A DNA stretch of 64,000 bases from Echinometra lucunter (lineage: Eukaryota; Echinodermata; Echinoidea; Camarodonta; Echinometridae), in NCBI GenBank assembly GCA_029962745.1, contig CM057169.1, positions 19,315,661 to 19,379,660 on the forward strand, given 5' to 3'. The number at the start of each line of letters is the position of its first letter. The stretch's first letter is position 1. This document shows positions 45,549 to 58,763 of this stretch, piece after piece. A model generated the notes under the pieces. The model ran no database searches and had not been told where the DNA came from. It saw only the letters and a program-made list of their open reading frames with translations. A program made the translations under genes and the position numbers.

Positions 45549-47593
45549 ACCTTCCTTTACCATCACCATATTGCATTAATAATCTTACTGTTGACAATAA
45601 TCTGACTGGAAAAGAAGTACATGTATCCACTAAATCATTTTATGTCATTCAAATACAGTGGAACAGCCCATCTGCTTACAAATACTTGATCAAACAAAAA
45701 GATATAAAGGCTATCTTATAAAAAAAGAAAACTTGCAAAGCATATGTAACAACTTAACTCATCAAACAGTATGTACAGGGTTAAGAACAAGGTTAAATGC
45801 AAAAAGAAGAAATTAAAAAATTACAAACTAATGCAACAATATACACATATTAACATCATTTTTGCCCAAATGAATGCAACAATGCATGTATTTGTTCGCT
45901 TATGGCAGTAGATATTCAGTTGCATTTCAAAAGCCCCAAAGTTGATATAAAAATATACACACCATCTAAATAGCTAAGTGCATTTTATTATTATTAAAAT
46001 GTTTTGGAATGCCATGTCCATTACAATTGCATCCCGTTTTATGCTGTCAGTGATGTAAAAACGTCTAATTTTTGTTTTTTTAATTGCATACATTCTTCAA
46101 AAAAGTTTTGGCTATATGCACCCTTTCACTTATGAGTACACTGTGTACCTATTTCTTTACAACCAGCTTGTACAACAGTACCCAGCCTGTATTAACGGTA
46201 CAAACCTTGGGTCAGGTAGATCAATTTGTTAAAATTATGAAATCAGAAGAGGAAAATATCATTGGATCACTTCGCAAGATTTCTCAAATTGGTCATAAAC
46301 TTAAGAGGCGAGTTTTGAAGACATTATATATTTTGTTTTTTTTTGTTTCATTATATATAGAAAATCATTTCCCAGTATATTATCTGTTTATAGATTTTGT
46401 TAATTTCATTATTTTCCTTTTTCTTTCAAAATATTGTTAATTTATGTATTGTAAACAAAATATTATGTACAGATTGAATGTTTCAAATAAATAAAAACCC
46501 AATATAGATGAACAATAATACCTCCACTAAAATTGAACATTTTTGCTGTAAATTGAATTTTAACAATTAACAATACCTTAAGAGTAAATATGAAAAAAAA
46601 TCTTGTCCATACCTTCAGCAACTTTGATCTTAATGCTCCCCTTCATGCGATGAGAATTTCCCTTCATTTGTATCGATGCACCACTGTCCAGAATACGTGA
46701 AATTAGCAACCCTACCTTATGTTAATGCATTAATGACAGGAATTATGTCAATACTATTATTACATTTTTCTACACAAAGTTCTGGTGATTTAGAGATACA
46801 GTTCTTAGACACATTCAAGGTTTAACGTTACTGCTCTATGATCGATATTCTACTCTAAACGGAATGCGTACATGTAACTTTAACCCTGGACGTAATGACC
46901 CTCATCTAAACTAAGGCCAAACTGACATGCTAACACTAACCCGCATGGTACAGGTACATGTACATCTTTGATGAAGTAAGGCCCAGAGCAAATGCCATCA
47001 TAGCAAATGTCAAGTCACCATTATATTTTCATTGATTTTTTCAGAAATGAAATGTACAAAAGTGTAACTGTATACATATACCACAAGTATAATGATTTGA
47101 AATACTGCAAAATATCTCCTGCATCTAAAGCCACACACGGACAAAATTTTCAAATTCTGTAAAAATGCCAATATCCTGCATAGCAATAAATTCGAGCAAA
47201 ATGAGAGTAAAGCTTTACAAATCTGCCATAAGTAAATTTGTCATTTATTAAAAATTTCTGTACAAAACCGTTTCTTAAACCCTTTGAGTATCAGCAGAGA
47301 CATGTAAGGTAGGAGAATTAAGGGTGCTGTCTCCAGGTGGAAATATTTTTGTTTAATAATGCACTTCTGCTTCGTTTTCATGGTCTTGCCCATTTCTAAC
47401 AGGCATAACAAAAAAATGTTGAGGGGTTGAAAACGTACATGTACATTATAGTTCACTTCACGTTACCCATCCATCTCCTGAAACCCCACCATGCGATTGA
47501 ACAAACATACAATGTAAAAGGCTTTGCAGATTAAAATCACAGCATAGAAATAATTGTGCGGTAAGTATACTGCAGTCGTTTTTTATTCAAACC

Positions 47594-47918
47594 TGGGTGG
47601 TGTTTCATAAAGCCGTTTGTAAAGTTACAAATGACTTTATGAACAACTGGAATACGAAGTGCCAAATGGGATGCCCGGAGTTTTTCTGACGTTTAAACAA
47701 GTGTGACTGCATTTCGCATGATCTCAGTTAAATTGTGGGCAAAAAATATACTTCGCAATAAAATGTTTGTAAAACAATAGTAATGTTACTCTATGTCTGC
47801 ATATTTCACCTTTAGCGGATGCAATTTATAATGATTGAGAATCCCATTTGACATTTCATATTCAAGTTGTTCGTAAAGTCATTCATAACTTTACAAACAG
47901 CTTTATGAAACACCCCCC
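47594..47918. mobile_element. MITE with GGTGTTTCATAAAGC ends (copy B)
   Basis: Counterpart of 34652-34978 with the same inverted arms. It lies about 200 bp beyond the stop codon of the RNF gene. Confidence 0.75.
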
Positions 47919-48115
47919 AGGAAAGTGGACCAGACACATTGATTACCCTTCATGCTATAAAATATGAGCCTGAAATTGCATGAAATGCTTGAAATGTCAA
48001 TGGTGTGAAATGAGCCAAAAACACAAAAACAATGCATCTGTATCTTACTGTGCTCATCTTCCCATCACCATTTTCCCACAAATGAAGAATCAATTTTTAA
48101 AAAGTCTTGGAATCA

Positions 48116-51100
48116 CTACTCTATGTAGCGGTAGAGCGACCTCTGTTGGTGCCTAAGCTCATAGGCATCCTCGGTACCTTTCGACCTATCCACTCTATCC
48201 CTCTGTCTCATCTCCTTGTCGAACTCTCTCTGAAGCCTCTCAGCTAGCAGACGATCTTTGTCCTCCTGTGTCAACCTCTTCTGCTCCTGGTTGAGGAGCT
48301 CCATGTATCGTAGGATGGTATCCTCAGACTTCCGAGGAGACTTCCGCGAAGAGCCTGATCCCTTGGCTGGTTTGACCTTCCCACGATCTTTCCCCCTCCT
48401 GTCGCCATTGCTTTTGCTTTTCAAACGTCCCGAATCGCCCTCATCCATAGCATCAACGCTCACCATGCTAACATCCGAATCCTGGCTCAAAATCTTTACT
48501 CCTGAACTATCGCATTCATCAGATAGTGTCAAGCTATCATCACATATTGTTAATTGCTTGGAACTATTATGATCTAGAGTATCAGCATCAAGTTTTGAAT
48601 TTGAAATAGACTCCTTACCAGTTTTTGATCTTTCACAAATGGATGTATCACTGACTACATGGATACCCGTACCCTTTGCTTCTTCTTGCATAGATTCCGA
48701 TTCACACCCGTTGTTCTTCAACCACTCCTCGTAAGACACCTCTTCCAGCTTGGTGCAACTGCTCCTGGACTTGCCACCTGAATGACTTCTTTGGTTACTC
48801 CTGGCAGAGTCTCTGCCATTGGCACTCTTGGTTTTGTTCTGTGGACTAGGTGCTAGTCTTGTCTGCTGCAATGAAAAATCTTTTACTTTACCACCATTTG
48901 AAAGTCCTGCTTTCCCATTTGGCAAACTGTCCTCTAATCCTGGGTTCATGCCATTAGCTGTTTTAGGCAAAGAAGGAAGAAGTGGCTCTGACCCTTTTTG
49001 ACACCAGCATCCCCATCAGAGGTTTTTAACTTTGAACGTCTTGCATTGAACAAGTCTTTAATGCTGTTTGTCACTCTCGTCTGCAGCTTAGTCTGTTCCC
49101 TCATTGCATATTCCTTGATAGGAGTGTGTATTTTCTTCTGACGAGGTTTGGAGCGTCCATCCACCTCATCATGGCCTTTCCCTGAGATTCCGCTTACTCT
49201 TGCTATTACCTCAACATTGCTCCCTCTTTCAGCACTGGATGATCTCTCAAGATTTACAATGTCTTCTTTTCCATTAGATGATGATTTGAGCTTTGAATCC
49301 AATGTCCTGCTATTGTTACAGTTATGGTTATAATCAGTTGCATCGCCACTTTCATCAACATCTGCAATCAAGGTTGTATTTGCATTGCCAGTTTCCTCTA
49401 CTCTCATTTGGAGTAACGTATGACTCTGGTTATTGAGAGTGTCCACTGCGTCGTCATCGACCACTGTCAGAGGCACATCCCTTGCAACAGACACCTCCAC
49501 TTTGGCCTTCTTCTGAGGAGGTTCCTCCTGCCGGCCCCCTTGGTCTCCCAACCGCACATGCTTGCTGGTTTGTTGCCTGGAGAGCTGTTTCTTGAGGTGC
49601 CTAGCCAGACTGGTCATGGTAGACTTGGAAGACTCACTCACCTGGTGCGTCCGCTCGGCTTCCAGGTCCTTCCAGCGAGCCTTCATCAAGGAGGACATCT
49701 TCAAGGAAGGCTCACTGGAGGTGTCTCCTCCTCCTCCCAAGTCCATTTTCTGGAGGTTCCTAGGAGTGGTGAAGACGATGGGTGGTGATTCTGCTCTGCC
49801 ATCTGGAAGTTTCCTGAGGAAAAAGGTGAAAGGTGAGGCAGATATCTTTCTATTAGGAGAAATGAAATTTTAAACTGTAAGTGGCCACATGTGTCCACAA
49901 AAGCAATTATGTATGTGGCTACTGCAATAAACATTAACATAAAGTTTGCAATGTAACTTATAATTAAATCAAAATTACTCACAGTCAGTTTAAAGATTCA
50001 TGTGGAACAAATAATGATGAAATCAAAATCTCTTACCACATATACACTGTACATAGAAGAACTAAAACCTCAACAGTACGTAAAGTACAGCTGTACATGT
50101 AAAATCTAGGAATTCGTAATCAAGTAGGGAAAATACACAAGGGGACAGAAAGAGTTACTGTGACAGATTATCATTATCAATTTATTTGGCATCACATGTG
50201 CCTAACAGAGGAAAAGCGACTTAATCACCATGGCCCTCAGGTCTCTCCTCAAAATATGACTGATTAGGTGTGCAGATGTGCAGTGGACTACTAGAGACAG
50301 ATTCTTTAACTTAAACCACCTTCCCATTTTATAGTCACTTGCGAAATGTTCTGGGTAAGGCACAAATCCATTTGAAGGGGATCATCTCCCCTATGAAAAT
50401 AATAAAATATCATTCCTGCCTAGAAAGTTTCTTCCATAAAGCAATCAAAAGACCAATTTCAACATCATCTTTAAGGACAATATCAAGTATGTTGAGAGTA
50501 AACTGAAATAAATGTGCGACAAATCCTTGAAATTGAAACCGCACTGCTGTTTCATACATACTTGCGAGCTGTCCTAGGCGACACATGAATGGGTTTGAAA
50601 TGGTTCATCTCCCCCGAGATACTATCGTTACTATCAGTACTGTGAGCCCTGATGTCGCTCTCATCCAGCTCCCTCAGCCTGGGTGCCCTCAAGACGGCAA
50701 CGGGAGAGAAGGCACCATGGTGCTTGATGGGCTTCTTATCACCCGGAGAAGGTGGAGAGTCTTCACTGGGACCTGTATTGGAAAAATATGATGTTACTGC
50801 CTGATCACTCACTTCCTTATTTACCACAGAATCAGTTTATTGAGCTTGAATAGAATTACGGAGGAAACTTGTTATAGTGAGTACCTTCTCGTGGGAGTAC
50901 TGTGGTCTATTGGTGAAGGCTCTGGACTCTTATACGAGAGGTCCTGGGTTCGATCCTCGCTGGGTACTTACATGTACATCCTTGGGCAAAATGTTTTACC
51001 TATAATTATCCCACTCGACCCAGGTGTAATGGGGACCTAGCAATAGCTGGGGTAATAATTTGCAGGGCCCTCAGGAAGAACAGCACTGGAGCTGATGAAG

Positions 51101-54100
51101 CTTCCCTCCGTAAACTAAATCATTATATTATAACAAGGTAAATTTACTGGTCCCAGGTATTTATGTTCATCTTTTCACCCTGATATAAAGGGATTCCTGA
51201 TATAACAAGGTAATTTTTATGGTCCCAAGGTCCTGGTTATGTGACTTTCCACTCTCCAGCCCCCCCCCCCCTTCCTAAGCCTCTATAAAGAGTGCCAATA
51301 AATGGGAAGAAAGCCCAATCCAAACAATGACTGAATACACGATTTTAATACATGTACATTTATTACATGAACATGATAGTATAGCTTCACTCAATTTATT
51401 CAGACTTCTTATCACAACGATTCCATGATTCATAGTTTATAGGGACACTGTTTCCAAACTGAAATGCCACTGAAAACATCTAACTTTGCCTCATCTGTCA
51501 AATGATTACACAACTGTTGGGCACTAGATCTTGGTGGAAAGTAGCTGACAAAGATACATTTATTTTGATTTATTTCCTGTTTTTCAAGGTGATGAGTTTA
51601 GCAGGTCCTAAATGTACATGTACATCATCTTTTCTCAAAGGGGAAATGGAATAAAATTTTGTAGCATCTCTATGTGCATGAAACTCCTGTTAGTATAAAA
51701 AACCCTGGGATAAGTTTGGGCCATCCCATATTATACCAAGAAGGCTACACATAGGCCTTAGATGAGGAACGGACCAACCTGGGGAATGTGCTGAAGTGGA
51801 TGGCTGATCCTCGATGCCTGCTCCCTCCCATGTGAAGTGCTTCTCCGGCGTTTTGCTCTTCCTTCCCACAGGCGACAAGAACTTCTCAATGCTGAGACAT
51901 TTGATGGTGGATGATGAACCGGTGTTCTTGCGTGAGGAGCCTCCAGATGAGGGTAGAACGATAATATCAGGTGACTTGGGAATAGGGGTCTATCAAAGAG
52001 AAAATGATGATGATGATGATCGTGACAGTTGAGTAATGACAATAATCAAAGTGAAAGTAATGATGACCAACATGACGATGATGATGATGATGATAATAAG
52101 AATGATAATTTGATCATTCTAATATTCCCCAACAGTATCCCCCCTCCAAAATAAAGCAACAAACAAAACAAAACAAAAAACAAAAACTGCAATAAGCAAA
52201 GATGATCAATATCCTGTAATAAAAACATATATATACTGCAAGTATCTATATCCACCATAGTTGCTCTATCCTTTGAAAAATATATATGCAAGCCCCCATC
52301 ACAATTTCAAATGTAATTTGTAAAGAAGATTCCTATACTCGGTTCACAGAGGATTCTCAGACAGAACTAGTACCAAGTAATGCTTTTATCATTTCAAACT
52401 TGAATTCTTTGGAGGCTGCGACTGGCAAGCAAGCGATCATCTAAAACCATACCCTTTGATACTCACATTTGACAGAGACTGCTCAGACATTTGAATTCTT
52501 CTGGCTAGTTCCTCATCTTTCAACACTTGTTCTCTCATGACATGTACCTTCTCGCCACGATGGATCTGTGATAATAAATGAAGGGGGAGAAAGGTGGTCA
52601 TTAACCCATTCATGACAAGAATTCTTTGATCATTTTCTTCTTCAAATTGGCAACACCAGCATTTTTTCTTTACATCTTCTTATAAAAAGTCATATATCAG
52701 AAATGAATAAAAATTGACAGGAAGTATTTTGAGAAGTTAAAAAGTTGCCAATTTGTGGGGGAAAACAGTGATCTTGAACTTTTTTTGCATTGCCATTTAA
52801 AGGATTTGCATGCTTATTTTCAATCAAAAATTTTTCAGCATATATACAGAATTTTTGTGCTCTTTTTGCCCATGTATGTGGTTCACAGGCCAACCTACAA
52901 ACTGGGCTCTTTATCAAGAATGGGTAAAAAAGGATGAAAGAGTTGTGTTTTAAACATTGTGTTTAATAGTCCATGTTACTCCTTGTCTATTGAAACTGAA
53001 AGTCCCTGCATTTTATCTGTAGGAAAAAGAGAGTTCCATAGTCAACATAACTTACTACTGCATCCGGGTCCTCACTGGCAAGACGCCTGGCCAGCTCGGC
53101 ATCTTGTTTCTCCTGACTCAACATCTCTTCCTGCCTCTGTTCGAACCGCTTCACTTCCTCTTTCTGGAGTTCCTTGATGTACTCCTCGCTTCGCTTCACC
53201 GCGTCCTCCAGCTCACGCTTATATTCCTCCCTCATCTAGGGGCGAGATAGATAAAAATAATAATAATGTTTTATTTCCCAACAGTAGTCACTTCAGCTTT
53301 TATCAGCTGCTCTTCCAGCAGGCCCTGCAAAACATACAGGTAATATGTTATTATTACCCTTCTCTATTCTTATATGCCGAGCGCCTGGCTAGAAGGCAGA
53401 AGGTCCCAGACAAATGAGAGAGATTGAAACTTCATAGGTAATCCTGTATTTGTTCAAAATAGGGCTGTTACCGAACCGCCGAACCGAACGGAAGTTCGCC
53501 GAACATGGCACTTCCAAACAGGACCGAACCGAACCGAACTAAAAGGTCAAGTTCGGAAGTTCGACAATTTATAACAAGATCAATGATTCAGCCCTCCGTG
53601 AAGACCTTGTCCTGAATTCATTATGCTAAATTGGAGATACACTTTTATTTTATTTAAATATTAATACTTACATTTATCGGTGGGATTTCTTTTAATTCAT
53701 CTTCTAAAAGTTTTTCTTAAATAATAGATAAAAACCACTAAATACAGCTTGTGTCTCATTTTTCCTTTGATTCTGATAAATTTCATAATATTTGGCACCA
53801 TGAATTCTAGTTTTTTCCCCCAAAAATCATGTTAAAAGCTTCAAAATATGCCCAAAGATACTCATGATTGTAATCGATCATAATAAGGTTGTAATCGATT
53901 AACAATCAAAATCGATCATAATACTAAATAAATATCTAAAAAAAATTGAAAAATGGAAAAACACTGCTTTATTGATAATTTCTTTTAATATTTTCGTCCC
54001 TTTCCTTTATTTCGTTTTTTTTTAATTTTCTCTTGTTTCCTGTTAATCAGTATATGAAAATTATTATCTTTCTCTTTCATTCAGAAAATTAAAAAAAATA

Positions 54101-57100
54101 ACAAATAATCATGCAAGAAATGCAGTAACTATTTTTTGTCATACAAAGTATATTTATAAGAAACAATGACTTCCAAGAGCAGTAGAAGTAGAGAGGGTTC
54201 TGATGGTCATTTGTCATCGATGCTCACCCTTTTATATGTTTGTATACTACATTGCCGAACCCCAACCGAACCAAAGTTCGGAAATAAAAGTGCCGAACTC
54301 AACCCGAACTTGGTGCTAAATTTACAGTCCTAGTTCAAAAGGCAAAATTTAAAAGAAAAGAAGAAAAGAAGAAGAAGAAGAAAAAAAAAACCCTTTCTAA
54401 CCTCAAGAGTTGCTCCCAAAGACTCCCCCGGCCCCCCCCCCCCCCCCCCCACAAACTTACAGAACAATTTCTAAATTTTCTAGGAAACTTCAATTATAGT
54501 TGAACTATTGCAGGTACCAATTGTACCCTATCTAAGTCATTAACCTATGAAGAAAGAATAAATAAGTGTCCGAAGAAAGAATAAATAAGTGTCCAAAGAA
54601 AGGAGCCATATAGCTTTACCTTTTCTCTTTGCTTCTTGAATTCTTCTCCAATCTCGCCAGGTTCAGCAACATGTACAACTGGTGGAGGAGGCTGAGTCAT
54701 CAGATCTGTATCAAAAACAATATGCAGTGAACAAATCATATACATGAATTTGTAAAATGTTTCAAATTGGAGTATAGTCATGTACACCAATGTATTGTAT
54801 TACCCAACAGCATGGAATTACCGAACAAATGCATTTACATGTATGCATCTAAAATAAATTTCCTACCTGTAGAACAATGCTACATTCCCCACAGGGAATT
54901 TTGAAAGAAAATGACAAAAAGGAGGCAAAAACACTTAAGTTTGGCAATATCATTTTTATCACATGCATGTATACATGTAAGCAAAAAATTTGAAAAATAA
55001 TTTATCGCCGATTTCATACCTTTCCAAAAGAAAACAAATGTTCGGTAATACAGTGTACAATACCCAATTTTATGTCACCAAAGCGCCGCATACATGTACA
55101 TGTACATGTGAAGAGGGGTGCGATCGAAAGGTTACATTGTATCAAAGATTACTTGTCTTTGCATAATTTAAGTTTGATAAATAGTCACTGAATATTTTAT
55201 TTGATATGACTGAATTCATGAAAAGTGTTCGGTAATAGGATCCATTTCCATACCAGACCAAACACAACATTACAGGTAAAAGGACAGTATCAGAGTGATA
55301 ATCTATGTAGCAGGGGGTCCTAAAGCTATACACCCTGCAATACGTGCAAATGCGCCAAACCTCTATTTGGGCAATTCCGCGGCAGAAAAACAGTCACCTT
55401 ACTTCACATTTATAGTAAAAACAATCACTTTGATAGCCCTGAATAGCTAGATCTTTGAATTCTGAAAAGCTGAAACAATAAAGAATTCCACAATCTTAGT
55501 CTGTGTTGGTATAATACATGTTTGATTTTAAAAGACATTTAAGAAGTTTAAAATTGGCGCATTTTTCTGGTAATTCCGTCACCGAGGTGTTATACCACAA
55601 TATCATGAATGTAAGAATAAAATTGTTGGAATGAAGGAGCTCACATGAAAGAGTGTGCATATTTACAGAGTAGTAAATGATGAAAAGGGAGGCAGAATAC
55701 AAAAGAGGCGCAGAAAGTATAAAAATGTTGGTAATGGAATTACACCCTTGCCATGGAATTGCCCATTTGTATGTGACTACAGGTACATGTAAGCAAAGAG
55801 AATATAGTTTGAGGTTTTGCTGAAAGGAATCAATTTAATTTTCCTTCAATTTCCTTCAATTCTTGCAATATAATCATGACTTACATGTATAAATCTGTGA
55901 AAAATCTGTGAAAAATTCATATGAGTCAGTTTCAGAATTAGGATTTGCGTTTGTTTAATAATATAGGTACACAAATGTACATGTGCATACGTAGCTTAAG
56001 GACCCTTTCATTTAGTCAAACATATACTGACTTCGGCAATCGGCATCAACACGAAAATGTGATTTATCATAATTTTCTCAATGATTTAACTTCAGAATAT
56101 GTAACATTAGAACCAACATTCAACCAAGATAGATTTTTTTTTTTAAATCACATACGTAAATCAATGAATTTGGTGTCATTGGTGACCTTTTGTCTGCTGA
56201 AAACAAAGCTCTTGGTGCACCAACGGCATTTCATTAAATGTCTTTTCATAGATTTTTACTGACAAATTTGCTCTTGAGCAGCCAATCACATGCAAGGATT
56301 TCAGTAGCTTATAACAGTTGTCGGTAAATATCACTGACAAGACACTTGATTGATGAAACGCTCACTTGGCCTGTGCCCATGACAGCCATCTTGACATCTG
56401 AGTTACAGTTACAGATCAAGACTGAACCTTCAAGTTCAATATGCCACAATGGCAAATTGCTTTGTACAAATGGTAAGTGCTCGAATAGGTTTTATCATAC
56501 ACATCTTAGGGTTTCTTTTAGCTATAACTTTGTTACTTATTCAGAAAGTTTGATGATATATATCACTTTGTAGGTTATGACTTTTAGATTGATTCAAAAT
56601 AGGTTTTTTGTATATTATGTGGAAAAATGGATGCTCTGTTCAAGCTTTCCATAGGCATTTCCCGTAGTGCATGCAAAAGTTTTATGAGGCCCAAAAGGCA
56701 AAATTATTTTTGAAATGTAACATGGTATCTACAACTGGGTGTTGTTGTGGTGTGCGGCACTGTGCGCCTGTAATCAAGCTAACAGTGAAAGTTGTAAACT
56801 GATTCAGCTAACCCTGGTTCCAATCTGAGTCACGTATTTCAGCTGGTGATGTAAAAGGTCTTCCTAAGTTAGATGTAAATAATCATATCTTATATTGATA
56901 CACATTATTAAAAACCCAATTCAAAAACTCCACAGACCACAGAACCCAGGCATCACGATCATCATCGCTTGAGACCATCCATCATTCAATCATTATCCAA
57001 CGTGGCTTAATTGCAGAATACCCCACCATTTTCTAATGTACATGCATGCATGTAATGCCCGTTCTGAAAATGGGTAGTCTAGATCTATGGGTGTATAATG

Positions 57101-58763
57101 TGGTGGTGGGGTATTCTGCAAGTGTTCCCCTAACATGTCAAACATTACTCATCATATGACATTAGCAATTTTAGCATCATTAATTTTCACTGTCATCATC
57201 ATCATCATGATCATCATCATCATCGTCATCACCTTACATACTTCATCAACATCAAGTTCAACAGCAATTTGTCCACAGACAGTCGTTTTTACATCCTGTA
57301 CATCAGTCATGTCAGTCTGTCATCAGGGGCCTGTTTCTGGAAATCAACGCCAAGTTAGTCATATCTTTGTCCGCCAACTACGGAGATGACTCTAATCTTG
57401 CTAAACCGTTTCACGAAAAGCATGCTAGCTAAATATCTCGTGAATCGATGAGGAAATGTGACAACACATAGCCTTGATCACAATCACACATATATTTTGT
57501 AAACAAGAAATTATCAGAACTGCAATTATTTGAGTGATCTGGTGAGGACAAAGCTTAGAAATAGTAGCAGGGGGTTATAGATACAAGATATTTTCAAAGA
57601 AGGCAGATTACACCAAAGAAAAACTTATAAGATTCTGTTTTTAGTAATTAAGTTCATTGTTGTTTTGAACGTAAGATGGGTACCCCCGGGACACTAGATT
57701 TGCAAAATAAACCCTTACGTTCATGATCGGAAAAAAGGAGGCAAATTGAATATTTATCCAGCGTCACGTCTTGACCAAATCGTTGATATGCATAATTTTG
57801 GCAAATTACAAGCTAAAATATGTGTCTTAAAAAGCATTTTGTTTAAAAATCTACGATATAAATTATCTTTGAATAAATATGAGTCTGAAATCTACAGACT
57901 ATCCCTTTGACTATGCCTTGCCTGACGTGGCAGAATTGCGTTCTTTTGAGAGATGTTACAATCACGGGAGAAACCCCTAAGGAAACCTTTTTTGCAGATC
58001 GTGTCATATGAAACATGAAATCTGATATCTATACATGAGCAAGGATGAATTACTGATTGCAGGAACCCTTAGAAAAGATAGATTTGAATTATTTTTTTAA
58101 ATCTATGTAGCTTCCATTTTGGCCAGCCATAATCTACCAAATTAGTGGCATGTGATGGCGCTGCATATCAACGAAAAAAGATATGACAGGGTCAGAGGCG
58201 TCATAAGTTCTTAGTCGGGATGTTGGCGTTGATCTTGGCTAACACGGCTTCGTGAAACACGTAGCAGACAACTAGCCAACTAGCGGCGATCTTAGCTGAG
58301 AAGTTGACTTATGACGGTTTCATGAAACGGGCCCCAGGTCATGAATTCATCATTTCATGTCACATGATCACAACAAACAATGAAATCATGATATTGATAC
58401 ATGATGAATCATCCTAACAAAAAATAATCAACCAACCATGGCATGACAACACACAGATCTAAGAAGCCCCTTACCTAAAACATCATCCTCGCCTTCTTCT
58501 CCAGTCTCCATTCGTTTCTGGCACAGCAGAGGGAACGCTTCCCTGATACTTTTCCATCGCTCTTCGTTGATCAATCGGCCCGAATGTTTACGAGCCCAGT
58601 TGCTGATTCGTAGACGGCACATCGGGCACGTCAAGTTTGCCTGTTCCACATTCTGCCGAAAACATGGCATGCAGAGCTCATGGGTGCAGGGCATCGTAAC
58701 TGGTTCGATTAATATGCAGAGGCAGATGGGACATATGCATTCTGACAACTTTAGAGACGCCAT
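48116..58763 (-). CDS. RNF168/RNF169-type RING E3 ubiquitin ligase, seven exons
   Basis: In transcript order: 58763-58475, 54705-54620, 53235-53056, 52565-52467, 51989-51779, 50772-50562, 49813-48116. Phases agree throughout. The full model is about 924 codons; copy B lacks one base near 48994 that copy A has. Residues 11-49 form a C3HC4 RING (C11, C14, C26, H28, C31, C34, C46, C49), followed by ISNWARKH as in RNF168. Residues 126-218 are a charged helical region with two MIU-like motifs (AELARRLASED and DEELARRIQMSE). LSIEKFLSPVGRK lies in exon 5. The C-terminus has a third MIU (about 876-894) and an LRM-like TEDAYELRHQ, 9 residues from the end. Known role of the family: ubiquitination of H2A K13/K15, or reading of that mark, at DNA breaks. 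Ending just after the LRM resembles RNF169, while the RING resembles RNF168, so it may represent their common ancestor. Confidence 0.9.
50892..51112 (+). mobile_element. tRNA-derived SINE (copy B)
   Basis: Counterpart of 37945-38165, with B box GGTTCGATCC at 50947-50956. Confidence 0.8.
51118..51257. mobile_element. Degraded TA-family MITE (copy B)
   Basis: Counterpart of 38175-38312. Confidence 0.6.
52605..52924. mobile_element. TTAA-flanked piggyBac-like MITE, older copy (copy B)
   Basis: TTAA at 52601-52604, then CCCATTCATGACAAG. Counterpart of 39672-39992, with the same decayed right flank. Confidence 0.7.
53460..54332. mobile_element. hAT-like non-autonomous element (copy B)
   Basis: TAGGGCTGT..ACAGTCCTA ends with a perfect 8-bp target duplication, GTTCAAAA (53452-53459 and 54333-54340). 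Counterpart of 40529-41418. The element is inside an intron of the RNF gene. Confidence 0.88.
56366..57325. other. Non-coding intron sequence between RNF exons 1 and 2
   Basis: AT-rich sequence with a short ATC microsatellite (57188-57230). A CCCACCATT / GGTGGTGGGGTATTCTGCA inverted pair (57001-57120) hints at one more MITE. No exon is supported. Confidence 0.5.
57326..58335. mobile_element. 1-kb element with GGGGCC..GTTTC ends
   Basis: Inverted ends GGGGCCTGTTTCTGGAAA and TTTCATGAAACGGGCCCC. Arms of about 110 bp also contain AACGCCAAG/CTTGGCGTT-like words, and the middle is unique. It shares the GGGG..GTTTCATGAAA end style of the elements at 32023 and 34652. It lies in the first intron of the RNF gene, just downstream of the RING exon in transcript order. 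Non-coding. Confidence 0.7.

Larger units (their letters stand above)
43966..56365. repeat. 12.4-kb duplicated segment, copy B
   Basis: Collinear with 30965-43465. The offset shrinks from about 13.0 to 12.9 kb across the segment because of small indels and one MITE present only in copy A. It continues past 56365 into unique sequence holding the RING exon, so copy B is attached to the gene's 5' end. Confidence 0.95.
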
